Positions 27,955 through 38,417 of a stretch of 64,000 nucleotides of DNA are shown here, piece after piece (the first letter of the stretch is position 1; every line of letters starts with the position of its first letter). The translations under genes were made by a program, and so were the position numbers. The notes under the pieces are model-generated. The model did not search any database and was not told the origin of the DNA. It saw only the letters and a list, made by a program, of their open reading frames with translations. Source of the DNA: Rachicladosporium sp. CCFEE 5018 (lineage: Eukaryota; Ascomycota; Dothideomycetes; Cladosporiales; Cladosporiaceae); the NCBI GenBank assembly GCA_002077045.2, contig KZ111154.1, positions 186,001-250,000 of the forward strand, read 5' to 3'.

Positions 27955-29661
27955 ATGTGGCTACTAAACACCACAAGCAGAAAACTGGAGTTCGCAAATC
28001 TTTCAAAGCACGATAGATATGCTATCCTCTCGCATACTTGGGGAGAGGATGAGGTACTGTTCGACGATATCCACGAGCGAAAGGCTAAAAGCATGACCGG
28101 GTACAAGAAGATAGACTTCGCCTGTAAGCAAGCGCTCGTCGATAAGCTCCAGTACATCTGGATCGACACCTGTTGCATCGACAAAAGAAGCAGTGCAGAG
28201 CTCTCAGAGGCCATTAATTCGATGTACCGCTGGTATGGCAACTCGCAAATTTGTTACGCGTATATGGATGACATAGATGCGTCAACCTTGACATATGACT
28301 CTGGCCGGCGAAAGGAAACATGCCAGGACCTCAGACGGCTACTACCGCGAAGCCGATGGTTTACGCGAGGCTGGACATTGCAGGAGCTACTGGCTCCGGC
28401 CCATGTCCACCTCTATGATGCTTCGTGGTCGATGCTCGGCTCAAAAACAGACCTTCGGTCCGAACTCTTCCAAATCACTAGAATACCAGAGGAGATCCTA
28501 CAGGACCGTGATTTGGTCACGTCGGCGTCGGTAGCGCAGAGAATGTCGTGGGCTAGCGTACGTAAAACCTCGAGGGCTGAGGATGAAGCTTATGCCTTGC
28601 TCGGTCTCTTTGGCGTTACCATGCCCCTACTGTACGGCGAAGGCAGGAAGGCGTTCTTGAGGCTGCAAGAAGAAATCATCAGATCTTTCGAATCAGAGAA
28701 GATAGATCATTCTGTCCTCTTGTCGTCTACCAAGTCGTTAAATCTGTTCGCATTGCGCCCTGACTCATTCGGCCTAGCATATGATGTGCTGAGCTTCCCT
28801 GATCCGCTGTACAGCGATTTCGACTTAACGAGGCAGGGTTTACGATTGACATTGTCCTTGAGGAATGAGGATGATCTAGATGTGAACTTGCAAGAGCAAG
28901 CAAATCTCAACGACAATGCCCACTCGCATTGCGTACTGGCAATGCTGAATTGTTCCTTCCAGGATAGTACAACCTGGCGAGTCGCGCTTCGACTACGCCG
29001 GCGGCCGCGCATCACCACTTTCGAGCAGCTTCATGCACACCATCGACGTCTGGATGTGTACGACAGACTGCCAGGCACTCATGGCGTCGGCCTTGGCCAA
29101 TCCCCGGAATTCGTTCCGGAGGACCTCGTCCTGGCTCGCGAGCCATTCATGTGGCCGCCTGTGAAGCATGACGGCATCTCAATCGCGACAGTATCCAGCT
29201 TCCTGGTAGCGTGGCGGTGGCCAACTAGTGCAGGCGCGTGGCGCTTCATTGAACCTGATGGGTGCACATACCTTAGAGGCGACAACCTCTTCTCTGATGA
29301 ATCGATTGATGAGAATGGCGACTGTAATGTGTTACTCCTCCTCGAGCAAGCCACGGATGTGGACATCAAAGAAGTCACAGTCATCAAGCTTAAAATGGAA
29401 CGCGTCACGACGCCTCCCATGCTTTGGGTCGGTACTGCCGATGGAACTCATGCCATAGCGCTACGGCGTTTCGCTGGGTATAAGGGGGACAGCTGGTCTT
29501 CTGTCTACGCAGAACTTGAGGCCACGATGGTCGTACGTGCCGATATTCGGCAGACACTCTGCGTCGCAGGTCAGCCAGTCCTCTACATGACAGCACGTTT
29601 CGTCTTCGAAGCCGGTTTGCTTTGGTGGCAGGTGGACTTTGAGGCAATGGTACACCCATAA
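27955..29661 (+). CDS. HET-domain (heterokaryon incompatibility) protein, copy 2
   Basis: 568-residue intronless HET protein at the same position relative to its neighbours as the gene at 277. The domain signatures sit at the same residues: RYAILSHTWG (21-30), IDTCCIDKRSS (70-80) and SRWFTRGWTLQELLAP (about 130-146), with MPLLYGEG later. The domain is well conserved, but the N-terminal 20 residues, the loop after DDIH and the whole C-terminal half differ strongly from copy 1, and the Ser/Arg-rich tail of copy 1 is absent. The two are better seen as divergent alleles or homeologs than as a recent duplicate. Family role is in self/non-self recognition and induced cell death after hyphal fusion; nothing in the sequence names the partner. 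Confidence 0.9.
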   Translation: MWLLNTTSRKLEFANLSKHDRYAILSHTWGEDEVLFDDIHERKAKSMTGYKKIDFACKQALVDKLQYIWIDTCCIDKRSSAELSEAINSMYRWYGNSQICYAYMDDIDASTLTYDSGRRKETCQDLRRLLPRSRWFTRGWTLQELLAPAHVHLYDASWSMLGSKTDLRSELFQITRIPEEILQDRDLVTSASVAQRMSWASVRKTSRAEDEAYALLGLFGVTMPLLYGEGRKAFLRLQEEIIRSFESEKIDHSVLLSSTKSLNLFALRPDSFGLAYDVLSFPDPLYSDFDLTRQGLRLTLSLRNEDDLDVNLQEQANLNDNAHSHCVLAMLNCSFQDSTTWRVALRLRRRPRITTFEQLHAHHRRLDVYDRLPGTHGVGLGQSPEFVPEDLVLAREPFMWPPVKHDGISIATVSSFLVAWRWPTSAGAWRFIEPDGCTYLRGDNLFSDESIDENGDCNVLLLLEQATDVDIKEVTVIKLKMERVTTPPMLWVGTADGTHAIALRRFAGYKGDSWSSVYAELEATMVVRADIRQTLCVAGQPVLYMTARFVFEAGLLWWQVDFEAMVHP

Positions 29662-30048
29662 GAAGCGAGCGGTATCATCGCCTGCCAGCGACATAGTCTC
29701 CTTGTTCAGGCGGGGCGGACCATCAGGTAATACTGGTCTCACGTCATTCGCAGTGCTACAGCAGAACGTGACTCAGTAGGCTGTCAACTGCGCTATCAAT
29801 TGCTTCATGACGGAGGCATAGCAGATAATGCGCTCATACCTAGGTAGTATCGGGTACCCTGGTCCGTAAACCGTCACTACCGTTACATACTGTGCAACCG
29901 GGACACTAGCCAAACAACGCCGCGTACATGGTCATCGTTGATTAGAAGAGTGGTGGGAATGAATGATGCGGGAGGCTGCGTGCTAACCGTAACAGGGAAG
30001 GACACACGCCATGTACACGACATTCGCAAGTGTATACTCTATCGTTAG
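29662..30048. other. 3' flank of second HET gene
   Basis: 387 bp, no gene seen. It does not align convincingly with the shorter 121-bp spacer at 2332-2452 in the first block, which places divergence of the HET region on both sides of the gene. Confidence 0.4.
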
Positions 30049-31227
30049 CTACACCTCCAACCCTGCTATTCCACTCCTCAAGATCTCTTCGTTCCCTTTG
30101 TACTTTTCGTCCTGCCCTGGAACAATGCCTCTATACAGCGCGTCTCGCACCGCCCTCTTTACGCCCTCGTCCATACTAACCACCGGCTTATACCCAAGCC
30201 TCTTCTTCGCTTTGTCAATGCAGAAGTATCGCGTCATCACAGCATACTGTACTCGCTGTCTCGTCAATGTCGGTGAACCCCTCTTCAACAGCCAGAAGAT
30301 CCACTCCAACAAGAACGCCAACGTCAACGCAAGATCGCGGTTGATGTGCCATACTGATGCAGAGGGTGTGCGATCTCCAAGCTCAGCGTAGGCTTTCCGC
30401 GGAAAGTCGAAGAAGTACACGGGTGAGTCGTTGGTGATGAGGAAGGCTTCTCCATCCACCCTCTCATTATCGAGAGGCACGGTCTTTCCACTCGCGAGCC
30501 GCTCATACGTTGCCAAGAGAGCAGCAAGAGCCAGATGATGTGCATGCGCTACGTTTGTGATCTCCGTCCAGTCGAAGAGGTTCTCATTGTCGCCGAGCAT
30601 GAACTTCGCCTGGCCGCGGTAGTAGGATGCCAGCATTGGTGGGAGGGCTTGCACGTCACCTGGGCCGAACAATGCTGCTGGCCGAATGGCGCAGGTGAGG
30701 AAGTTGGGATGCGAGGCTGTGCGGTTTGAGGCAATGACGTGGAGTTCGGCTTGGGCTTTTGTGGTGGTGTAGTATTGGGGTTGATCCTTGCCCATGATGA
30801 TCGGGTAGGACTCGTCGGCGTTGATGAGGTCTGACCGCGTATCGTGGATTATGCTTGCGGAGCTTGTGTACACGAATGCCTTCACTCCCGTCTGCTGCGC
30901 TGCTCTGACAAGAGCTTTCGTGCCGTCTACATTCACCTTGTAGAGCAACTCGTCGATGTGGTGGGCATTCGGGCTAGCAGTATGGATAATGGCGTCTGGC
31001 TTGATCTTTTGGAAGAGGTTGAGCATTGCCTCCGGGTCTGTGATGTCGGCGAAGGCGTACTCAACCCCCTCGACGGTCTTCGCTGCGGGCCTGACGTCTA
31101 GGGCGGTGATCTTCGAGCAGGCGCCACGAGACTGGAGGAGGGAGACGATGTTGTGACCGAGGAAACCTGTGCCGCCAGTGACCACGACATGGCCTAGCGA
31201 CTGGACTGGGGCTTGCTTCTCCGCCAT
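30049..31227 (-). CDS. ERG26: sterol-4-alpha-carboxylate 3-dehydrogenase (ERG26-like), copy 2
   Basis: 392 residues, same length as copy 1 with about ten substitutions. Examples are FQKIKPDA for FQKLRPDA, LLATYERLASGKT for LLATHERLASGKS, and a different C-terminus ending GLEV. The Rossmann VTGGTGFLG and catalytic YTTTK motifs are intact, so the copy should be active. The first 400 coding bases are almost unchanged from copy 1, while the 3' half carries scattered silent changes. The start is the first ATG; the extended upstream frame of copy 1 is not preserved. Confidence 0.85.
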   Translation of the reverse strand: MAEKQAPVQSLGHVVVTGGTGFLGHNIVSLLQSRGACSKITALDVRPAAKTVEGVEYAFADITDPEAMLNLFQKIKPDAIIHTASPNAHHIDELLYKVNVDGTKALVRAAQQTGVKAFVYTSSASIIHDTRSDLINADESYPIIMGKDQPQYYTTTKAQAELHVIASNRTASHPNFLTCAIRPAALFGPGDVQALPPMLASYYRGQAKFMLGDNENLFDWTEITNVAHAHHLALAALLATYERLASGKTVPLDNERVDGEAFLITNDSPVYFFDFPRKAYAELGDRTPSASVWHINRDLALTLAFLLEWIFWLLKRGSPTLTRQRVQYAVMTRYFCIDKAKKRLGYKPVVSMDEGVKRAVRDALYRGIVPGQDEKYKGNEEILRSGIAGLEV

Positions 31228-31525
31228 GGCTTCGCGATGAGGAGGTTCGAATTGGAGGTGTGAGCTGGAGGCCGAGGGCTTTCCGCCCAGTGATCTCTAC
31301 GGAGAGGCTATTGAGGAGACCAAAGGAGCCGTATGCGCCGCACTATGAAGCCAAATAGACGAGGTATGCCTGTTGTCTACATGAACCATTGGGTGAGGTC
31401 GACCTTCACAACTTGAACCGCCAAGCTGTCAAACTAAATCGAACCATGGCGGCAGAAAGTCCGTCCGGCTCACTTCCACCCCATTCATCTCCGCCACCCC
31501 ACCGCGCCAGTGCCCTTCTACAACC

Positions 31526-32977
31526 ATGCCCTTTCCTTTCGCTTTACCCACAACAAGCTCAGTGCTGCTCTCGGACTTCGTCACAAGCACTTCGCACCCA
31601 TCGCTGCCGTTGACGGCGACGACGAAGCGGAGCATTGTCAGAGATGCCCTGAAGAAACACAAACGCCTGTCTCCGCGAGACAGGCCTGCGCATCTGTCGA
31701 TTGTGCAAGATGCACTACTTTCATACGTTCCGTATCTTCTCGCGCTGGCCTCTGGCGCTGCCTGTCTCGATGTAGATGGTGAACGGATCGAAGTCGACGT
31801 CGTCAAGCCATTGGCTGTGGAATGGCGATCGACTATCTCCACCACACTGCCAGGGCGTGAGCCTCCACGCCCTCGAGTCACAGGTCTGCACCACGAGATC
31901 GCGTTCGTGTTGTCTTCACTGGCGTACATATATGTCCTACAGGCGCGTTCAGAGCTACGTGCCTTGCATGGCTTGTCTTCGCCCTCTGCTGAACAGCGGA
32001 CTGCCGCAATAGGAGCTGCTATGAAGCAGTTGCTGCAAGCAAACAGTGTCCATCGATACTTGCTTACTGTCCCATCTATCTCGGCTGCTAAGGATGCGCT
32101 GGTTGACGTACAGGCCTCGACGATATCGGCATTGGCATCTTTGGAACTCGCCGAGGCCACTCTCATCGTCGTCTTGAAAGATGATTCTTACGCAGCAGCA
32201 GTGGCGGACGTTCGCAATGAGAGCAACACGGACTGGATGTTCAAGTCGCCTGAGATGCCTCCCGTGCGGGCCCGGCTCTTTGCAGGGATTTGTCTCGCAG
32301 CTGCTGAGCATGCAGGAGCAGCTCATGCACTTCTCGCGCGCAGTGCTGGTGTGAAAGTGGACGAAGATCTGGTCAGGTTTGCGAACGATCTTCGTCGCAC
32401 AGCGCGAGCGAAAGCGATCAGGTTTCTGGCAATTAATTCGGAGCTTTCCGCAAAGACAGGTGATGCACTTGCATACATCGCAGGGGCTCGATCTGAGCTC
32501 GGTCTGCCGCCACTGGCGTCAGGGGAGACCGCGCGCAGAGGTTTGAAAGGTCTCAGACACGCTTGGCAGGAAAAGCGCGAGGACCGCAAAGTTGCATCGA
32601 CAAGCAGCACTGACTGGGGCCTAGATGCTGGAAGGCTCGAAGAGGCCCGTGTCGTTGAAATGCTCCACGCAAAGTGGGATCGCGAGAATAGCACGATCAA
32701 CGTGCAAGTCGTACCCGACTATGAGCCACTCCTCAGGCAACTCCCAAGTGCACGTGAGTATCACACACCGCAGGTCTGGACTCCGCCGACAATGGATGAA
32801 ACGACCTTGTGGCAGATGCGAGCCCCTGTGCAGCCTAATGATCGGGCTTTCAAGGGCGACGAAGATGATAGCGGTGACGAGGATGGCTATGCTGCAGCGC
32901 GGAGTGAGCCGGTCGGCGCGTTCCCAGGATTCGCCGATGAGTATGGGCGAAGCACAACGAGTGGCAGCTACTACTGA
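31526..32977 (+). CDS. palC: pH-response regulator PalC (BRO1-domain protein), copy 2
   Basis: 483 residues, same length as copy 1. Substitutions concentrate in the N-terminal two-thirds (FALPTTSSVLLSDFVTSTSHP; ARRGLKGLRHAW for ARKGFKGLKHAW). The C-terminal 150 residues are almost unchanged, including the acidic DEDDSGDEDGY and the ending SGSYY. Silent changes show the same gradient. Divergent from the ERG26-like gene, with 298 bp of shared upstream sequence (31228-31525). Intact, so both PalC copies can be made. Confidence 0.85.
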   Translation: MPFPFALPTTSSVLLSDFVTSTSHPSLPLTATTKRSIVRDALKKHKRLSPRDRPAHLSIVQDALLSYVPYLLALASGAACLDVDGERIEVDVVKPLAVEWRSTISTTLPGREPPRPRVTGLHHEIAFVLSSLAYIYVLQARSELRALHGLSSPSAEQRTAAIGAAMKQLLQANSVHRYLLTVPSISAAKDALVDVQASTISALASLELAEATLIVVLKDDSYAAAVADVRNESNTDWMFKSPEMPPVRARLFAGICLAAAEHAGAAHALLARSAGVKVDEDLVRFANDLRRTARAKAIRFLAINSELSAKTGDALAYIAGARSELGLPPLASGETARRGLKGLRHAWQEKREDRKVASTSSTDWGLDAGRLEEARVVEMLHAKWDRENSTINVQVVPDYEPLLRQLPSAREYHTPQVWTPPTMDETTLWQMRAPVQPNDRAFKGDEDDSGDEDGYAAARSEPVGAFPGFADEYGRSTTSGSYY

Positions 32978-33329
32978 AAGCCGGTCTGTGCGACGCCCGG
33001 AATCGATCTCTACGAGGGAACTATCGGGATTCCACGCGGTCATACGAAGGTGACTGGAGGCCTGCAAGTCACATCACACGCGCCCGAAGCTTGGCTTGAG
33101 TTGCCTCGCTTGTGGCGCAGCCTCGTCGCGATCCTGACCTTTCACTCTTGGCAACGGTGCTGATAAGCAAGTATGCGCGACTCCAATCATTTGAAACAGC
33201 ACCTTCGTCTCACCGTAAGACAAGGGCAGACCGCAGTCGATGTGCGCAGTGTACAAATACATCACGCCTCGCAACGCCGAGCGACTCAATGTACGCACAC
33301 ACTACTAGCTTCGATTGCAGGGGTAAAAA
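32978..33329. other. palC to membrane-protein intergenic region, copy 2
   Basis: 352 bp closely matching 5380-5732; no gene seen. Confidence 0.4.
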
Positions 33330-35120
33330 ATGCCGAAGCCATATGTTCTGCTTATGCTCTTCGCGTTTCTCTTCCGCGCTGTCGACGCCATACTGGACAC
33401 GATCGCTTGCTGTGAGAAAGCAGACGCTGCACGTAACCTGTTCGACCAGCATCACGTCCGTCTGGATGTCCCATACTCCGCGTGCGATTGGCACTTTGTC
33501 AACGCAACGACGCCCGCAGTGCAAGTATCTATTCCGTACGAGATCTGTGCAGCGACTTGCGAAGGTGGTAGCTCGTCCGATTACGGAGATGCGACAGCCT
33601 GGATGGCTCCGCTTGCCCAATTTCTGTTACCGTCGATCATTTTCAGCATGGGGATCCCGCGCCGCCGATTGTTCGTACCCACTTGGACCCTCGGCCAAGG
33701 TCGCTTGTCATTCGTCACTAGCCCACTGCTATTGCTGCTGAGGACAATCGATCTAGCGCTGTGGGTGGCCGTCACCTTTGCCACAGCCGGTCCCCTGATG
33801 ATATTTGCATTGACCGAGACGATACTGGATATCAATGTATTCTCTGTTTTGAGCTCAAGAAAATACAGCAATCTCAGCTCTGCTTCGAGAGTACGACTGT
33901 CACTGGCTATCACAAGCGGTAACCTTAGACAGCAAATCGGCAGTGACACCGGACCACATTGCCCACCTTCAGGATCGGATGACAGCTCGGTCGAGCCACT
34001 CTTCGAGTTATCCGAAGCTATCGACCACCTCGATCGCGACCATCAGCCACAGAAGCTCTTAGACCTTTTGAACGCGCAGACAGATTGGGCGACGATTGTA
34101 GGGTACCCCGTACTTTTCTACATTGTCGGCTTTGTGTACGCGAGCCTCGATCTCGAGGACGCTCCTCCATCCGCCGATGCGCCTCTTGCTCTCACATTCG
34201 GCGTCAAGTGGATGATCGTCGTGCACGTGGCCATTGTAAGCGGCTGCCTCCTGTCCAACAACAATCCGAGCACAGCCTCTGCTTTGGTGCGAGGCTCCCT
34301 TTTCCCAGAGACAAGGGCAGCTCTACCGAGTGTCTACAACTCTCGATATCAGCCTGTGTCGATCTGGAGTCGAGATTCAAATAAGCAGATCTGGCTGGAT
34401 CAGATCACGCTTCATTGCGATAACAATGTATCCGGGCAGCCCACTGGGACACCATGCCGAGACAAACAAGAGCATGCCATGCTCAGAATAATCCGCCAGG
34501 ATCTGAAGATAGGCGTGTGGCAATACCTGTTCGCTATCATATCTCCGGCCCTCACTTTGACCACACTACCATCGATCGCGGGCGCGTATCTGACCTACCA
34601 AACTGCGCCGAAGGGCTTTGGCTGCTTGTCCTTGACGCTTGCCTGCTATGCTGGCAGCCAGATCCTGGTCATATTCCTACATGAGCTCAAGCGACATACA
34701 TCAGCATCTCATAAACATCGCACTGCTTCGCCTGCAGCCCCAGCAAAACATCTTTGCAGAGATCGACTCTGGTTCGACGTCAAATATGCTGTCCGTGTGG
34801 TTTACTACGCCTCGCTCTTGCCACTCTACCTCATCGCATGCCTCATCTCGCTCCTCGTCGCTCTAGGAGAGCCGATCATGTCAGCTGCTGGAATATACAG
34901 CGACTGCAAATGCTCCGTTAACGTCAACATGTGGCTGCACCTGGACCGGGCTTTCGTACCCGTGACCTTCGACTATGATAGCTCGCCTACATCGTATGGC
35001 GGCTGGGTCATCATGGAATACGTGGCAGCGCTGTTCATGGTGCTATGTACCTATGCGTCGTCTTGGTACTACCAGCACAGCATGAAGGGGAGGTACCAAA
35101 AATTTGTGCGAGCGCTGTAA
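33330..35120 (+). CDS. predicted polytopic membrane protein of unknown function, copy 2
   Basis: 596 residues, one longer than copy 1 (ASSWYYQ in place of ASWYYQ near the end). The signal-like N-terminus, Cys-rich stretch and hydrophobic segments are conserved. Differences are few up to about residue 360. After that they cluster: CDNNVSGQPTGTPCRDKQEHAML, VWQYLFAIISPAL and the loop KRHTSASHKHRTASPAAPAKH. This matches the increase in DNA divergence from about 34425 and suggests that the N-terminal half was homogenised between copies or that the C-terminal half evolves faster. Confidence 0.8.
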   Translation: MPKPYVLLMLFAFLFRAVDAILDTIACCEKADAARNLFDQHHVRLDVPYSACDWHFVNATTPAVQVSIPYEICAATCEGGSSSDYGDATAWMAPLAQFLLPSIIFSMGIPRRRLFVPTWTLGQGRLSFVTSPLLLLLRTIDLALWVAVTFATAGPLMIFALTETILDINVFSVLSSRKYSNLSSASRVRLSLAITSGNLRQQIGSDTGPHCPPSGSDDSSVEPLFELSEAIDHLDRDHQPQKLLDLLNAQTDWATIVGYPVLFYIVGFVYASLDLEDAPPSADAPLALTFGVKWMIVVHVAIVSGCLLSNNNPSTASALVRGSLFPETRAALPSVYNSRYQPVSIWSRDSNKQIWLDQITLHCDNNVSGQPTGTPCRDKQEHAMLRIIRQDLKIGVWQYLFAIISPALTLTTLPSIAGAYLTYQTAPKGFGCLSLTLACYAGSQILVIFLHELKRHTSASHKHRTASPAAPAKHLCRDRLWFDVKYAVRVVYYASLLPLYLIACLISLLVALGEPIMSAAGIYSDCKCSVNVNMWLHLDRAFVPVTFDYDSSPTSYGGWVIMEYVAALFMVLCTYASSWYYQHSMKGRYQKFVRAL

Positions 35121-35395
35121 GAGCGAAACACTTCGCGGGTGTTGAGATCTTGGCCAATGCTCGCACACGTCGGCTCATGACACACGACAGCAGATCCACA
35201 TCAGCGAGAGAGTCAGGCTAGGAGGTTAAATGGACGCGTGCGAGACGTCATACTTCGGCAAAACACTCTACTGCGTTTGCTTCGAGGGTCTGAGTGAGGG
35301 ATCTCTCATAAGGTGGCAAAATCGTCGTTCGACAAACTAATTGCACAATCTCCAAATTCTGAGCATGAGGCGAGCAGCTTCTGCAGAGAACATCA

Positions 35396-35998
35396 CTACG
35401 ACGCTTGCCCAGCCCCGCCTCCAGCCTTCGCGGCTTTCGCCATCATCAACTCCCTCAGCTTCCCACTGGCAACCGGATCCACAAACTCAGTACTAGCCTT
35501 CACCTTGGTCCCGCTCTCAGCCATCTTCACCCAGAATAGAATCTCGTTCCTCACGATTTCGCCATCGACTTCAGCCTGCATGTCGAAGTCCGCTCGCACA
35601 ACAGCACTCCGCTTCGCCGTGTCTACGCAGATGTCTGCGATTGCGATTTGCCATGTGCCTAGCCGCGGTGCCATGGACTTCATATGCTCCAGAAAGCCGT
35701 CTGGTGTCTTGGTGCCGCGAAGTGGCGGCGTCTGAGAGACGAAGAGGGAGTGGCCCCTGTGCTCGGGATGTTAGAGCCATAGTGGCTTGTTGCTTGACAC
35801 GACCAAAGGGAGGCAAGAGGCAAAACATCGAGAAACGGGAGCTAAGACGCACCATGAGATCTCGGCGTCAGATGTAAGTAGTGAGAGGATGCGGTCGTAG
35901 TCAACTTCATTCGTCCCTGGTGTCTTTGGTAGAGTGGCTAGCACCCATGCCTCCGCCGTATGACGAAGTGTGTCGTAGAGATCATCTGGAGCGGCCAT
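35396..35998 (-). CDS. small NTF2/SnoaL-fold-like protein, copy 2
   Basis: 168 residues from exons 35998-35853 and 35756-35396 (96-bp intron, donor GTGCGT instead of GTATGT in copy 1). The join again gives EISW then GHSLFVSQTPP. Protein differences from copy 1 are few: APDDLYDTLRHTAEAW, VKMAESGTKVKAS and the ending AGQAS. The intron sequence is much more diverged than the exons, as expected of two functional copies. Function unknown beyond the likely fold. Confidence 0.7.
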
Positions 35999-36386
35999 CA
36001 CAGCGCACTTGACACTACAAGATCAACACTAGCAAAAGCGTAGCAACGAGAATTAGAACAAAGCTAGGGATCATATTCCTGGATTTCAAAGGCAAGCTAC
36101 GTGCCCATTTATATACTGTGAGCCTCATGCACGATGCGACTAGTGCATCGCTGCCGGCATCCACATGCAGGGCAGCCGGACGTCCAGCGTAAGCAGGCTG
36201 GAGCTGAAGTCCGAGATGTGAATCTGGAGCTCATCTGCCAAGCCCGGTATCTGCCAATCTATGCGTAGTTCAACAGTCTCCTGCCACGGCCATTACCAGG
36301 AGATCAATATCGTCCGATTTGGCTCATAGTGACTCGGGTCTTCATGACTTGATCCGCCGTCTTTGCCTCAGCAGTCCATATCCTTA
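35999..36386. other. intergenic region between NTF2-like and CCT4 genes, copy 2
   Basis: 388 bp, no gene. Partial similarity to 8330-8725, notably around a conserved block with tgcagggcagccgga at 36165-36179 (also near 8495-8510). Confidence 0.4.
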
Positions 36387-38009
36387 TCATCTCGACAGCG
36401 CAATATCATCAATCCGCAATATCATCTTGACAGTCTCGCTCGCCAGCTCGATCGCACTTGTGCTAACAAGCAACGGCTGCATCACGCCCTCTCCTCCAGC
36501 AGCCTCCTTACCCTCCGCACCCATAACACCTACACCACCCCGCTTGATACTAACACCCACATTCGTCTCGCCCTTCGCATGTCTCGCCCTCAGCTCCGTG
36601 ACGACTTTGATGCTGTTCAGCCCTGCGTTCTCGGCCAGCGTAACGGGCACGACTTCGAGAGCGTCGGCAAAAGCTTTCCAGCAGATGCTGTCCGGATAGC
36701 TCGCTGTTGTAGCGACGGAGTTGAGGTGTGCGGAGACTGCCATCTCGGGCGCGCCGCCTCCGGGGAGGAGAGCGCGTTTCTTGACCAAGCAGCGAATAAC
36801 GCACATTGCGTCGTGGAGACTGCGCTCTGCCTCATCTAAAATGAGGGGGTTGGCGCCGCGGGCGATGATGGAAACTGTGCGAGCGGCGGAGGGGGCGCTG
36901 TGTTTCACGCCTGTGATTCTGACGATTCGAGAGCCTAGAGAGGAAGTTTCCTCGACTAGCTCAGCGGATCCGAGTTTGTCCTCTGTGAAGGAGTCGATGT
37001 CTGCTATCGGTTTGCAGCCGGTGGACTTACAGAGGAACTCGACCTCATCCCGCTCGATGTCTTTGATACACATTATGCCCAGCTTGTACAAGAAATGCAG
37101 AGACAAGTCATTCACAGCATCCCGCAAGATGCTCTTCTGAATGAGCAGCACGTTGCACTTCGCCTTCTTGATCTTCTTCACCATGTTTAGCAGATAGGTT
37201 CGCTCCTCTTTCAAGATCTTGTCCATCTGGCGGTAATCATTCACGACAATCTGATTCTCCATATCCGGTTTCGGAGGGCTGAGTTGGAACTGAATGAGCG
37301 CGATCTTCGCCTTCTCTATCCGCGTTGGTCCACCGGCGGACTTCAGCACTTGTTGATTCAGCACTACACCGTCGATCATCTCGCTGTCGTCTATGACGCC
37401 GCCGGGCCGCTTCAGGATACGAATGTTGCGGAGGTCGACGTTTTGTGCGTTGGTCGGGTTGATCGAGCGCATCACTGCGTCCACTGCCATGGGCGCCAGC
37501 TTGGGCTCCTGTGACACGATCTTGGAGGAGAGGGATGTGGAGGCGGCTTTGAGTAGCGTTGCCCGATCGTTCAGGTTGATCGGTATCGAGATCTTCTCCA
37601 GTGTGTTGACAGCCTCTGCGGCTGCTCGCTGGAAGCTCTCGCTGATGATTGTGGGGTGTATGCCCTTTGCCAACAATCGCTCCGAGGCACCAAGTAATGA
37701 ACCACAGATCACCACCACACTCGTCGTCCCGTCTCCAGCTTCAATATCCTGTGCGTTTGCCAGATCGACCAACATCTTTGCTGCTGGGTGCATCACGGCC
37801 ATGTCTTTCAGCATTGTGTTACCGTCGTTCGTGATGATCGTCTCGCCCTTGCCAGTCTGTATCATCTTGTCCATTCCTCGCGGTCCGAGCGAGGTTCTTA
37901 TGGCATCTGCGACGGCTCTCGCGGCTGTGATGTTGGCTGTTCGTACTACCTGTGGCTTTTCCTTGTCTTTGAAGGCATTGTTGCCTGCGCCGGTGGGACC
38001 TTGCGCCAT
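36387..38009 (-). CDS. CCT4: T-complex protein 1 subunit delta (CCT4), copy 2
   Basis: 540 residues with all chaperonin motifs of copy 1 unchanged (TSLGPRGMDKM, TNDGNTMLKDM, GDGTTSVVV, GGGAPEM). I see about eight conservative substitutions, for example PQVVRTAN for PQAVRTAN, NLNDRATLL for NLNDRPTLL and HSAPSAAR for HSNPSAAR. Many third positions differ. An intact second delta subunit is unusual for an obligate single-copy ring component and fits a duplicated genome rather than a local duplication. Confidence 0.95.
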   Translation of the reverse strand: MAQGPTGAGNNAFKDKEKPQVVRTANITAARAVADAIRTSLGPRGMDKMIQTGKGETIITNDGNTMLKDMAVMHPAAKMLVDLANAQDIEAGDGTTSVVVICGSLLGASERLLAKGIHPTIISESFQRAAAEAVNTLEKISIPINLNDRATLLKAASTSLSSKIVSQEPKLAPMAVDAVMRSINPTNAQNVDLRNIRILKRPGGVIDDSEMIDGVVLNQQVLKSAGGPTRIEKAKIALIQFQLSPPKPDMENQIVVNDYRQMDKILKEERTYLLNMVKKIKKAKCNVLLIQKSILRDAVNDLSLHFLYKLGIMCIKDIERDEVEFLCKSTGCKPIADIDSFTEDKLGSAELVEETSSLGSRIVRITGVKHSAPSAARTVSIIARGANPLILDEAERSLHDAMCVIRCLVKKRALLPGGGAPEMAVSAHLNSVATTASYPDSICWKAFADALEVVPVTLAENAGLNSIKVVTELRARHAKGETNVGVSIKRGGVGVMGAEGKEAAGGEGVMQPLLVSTSAIELASETVKMILRIDDIALSR

Positions 38010-38417
38010 GATTGTGTATGTTGTATGATCGAGCCAGATGCTGGGTTCAGATCAGAATTGTTTAGGGCGGCGTCCACGGTAGTATGTAGGCTAGTATGCG
38101 TGCCGCCTACACTTTTCATTACTTGGCTATCTTGACGCGAGACGCGATTTCTCGAGCTTCGGCGCCGGCCAAACTTTAGCCCGAACATGTATGCATCGCT
38201 CGTCACCTCCGCCGCCTGCAGCTCGATCGCGTGTATACTCACTGCCATACCCCATCACCGCCATATACCCACGTCGCCACCCACTCGCCCTCCGCTCATA
38301 GCCACCGCGATCTCACTGCTGCCTGCGATCTCCCCATACCTCCTATCCTATCCAGCAACTCCACATAGGCATTCATCGACATCCCACAGCGGGCGCCAAC
38401 AGTGAGGCGCGGCCGCG
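38010..38417. promoter_or_regulatory. bidirectional promoter of CCT4 and RPT1, copy 2
   Basis: 408 bp, same length as copy 1. It retains the GACGCGA tandem motif, the palindrome site (38167-38181, with one mismatch in the right arm: TTTAGCC) and the C/T-rich tract before RPT1. Conservation of length and of these elements supports function. Confidence 0.55.
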
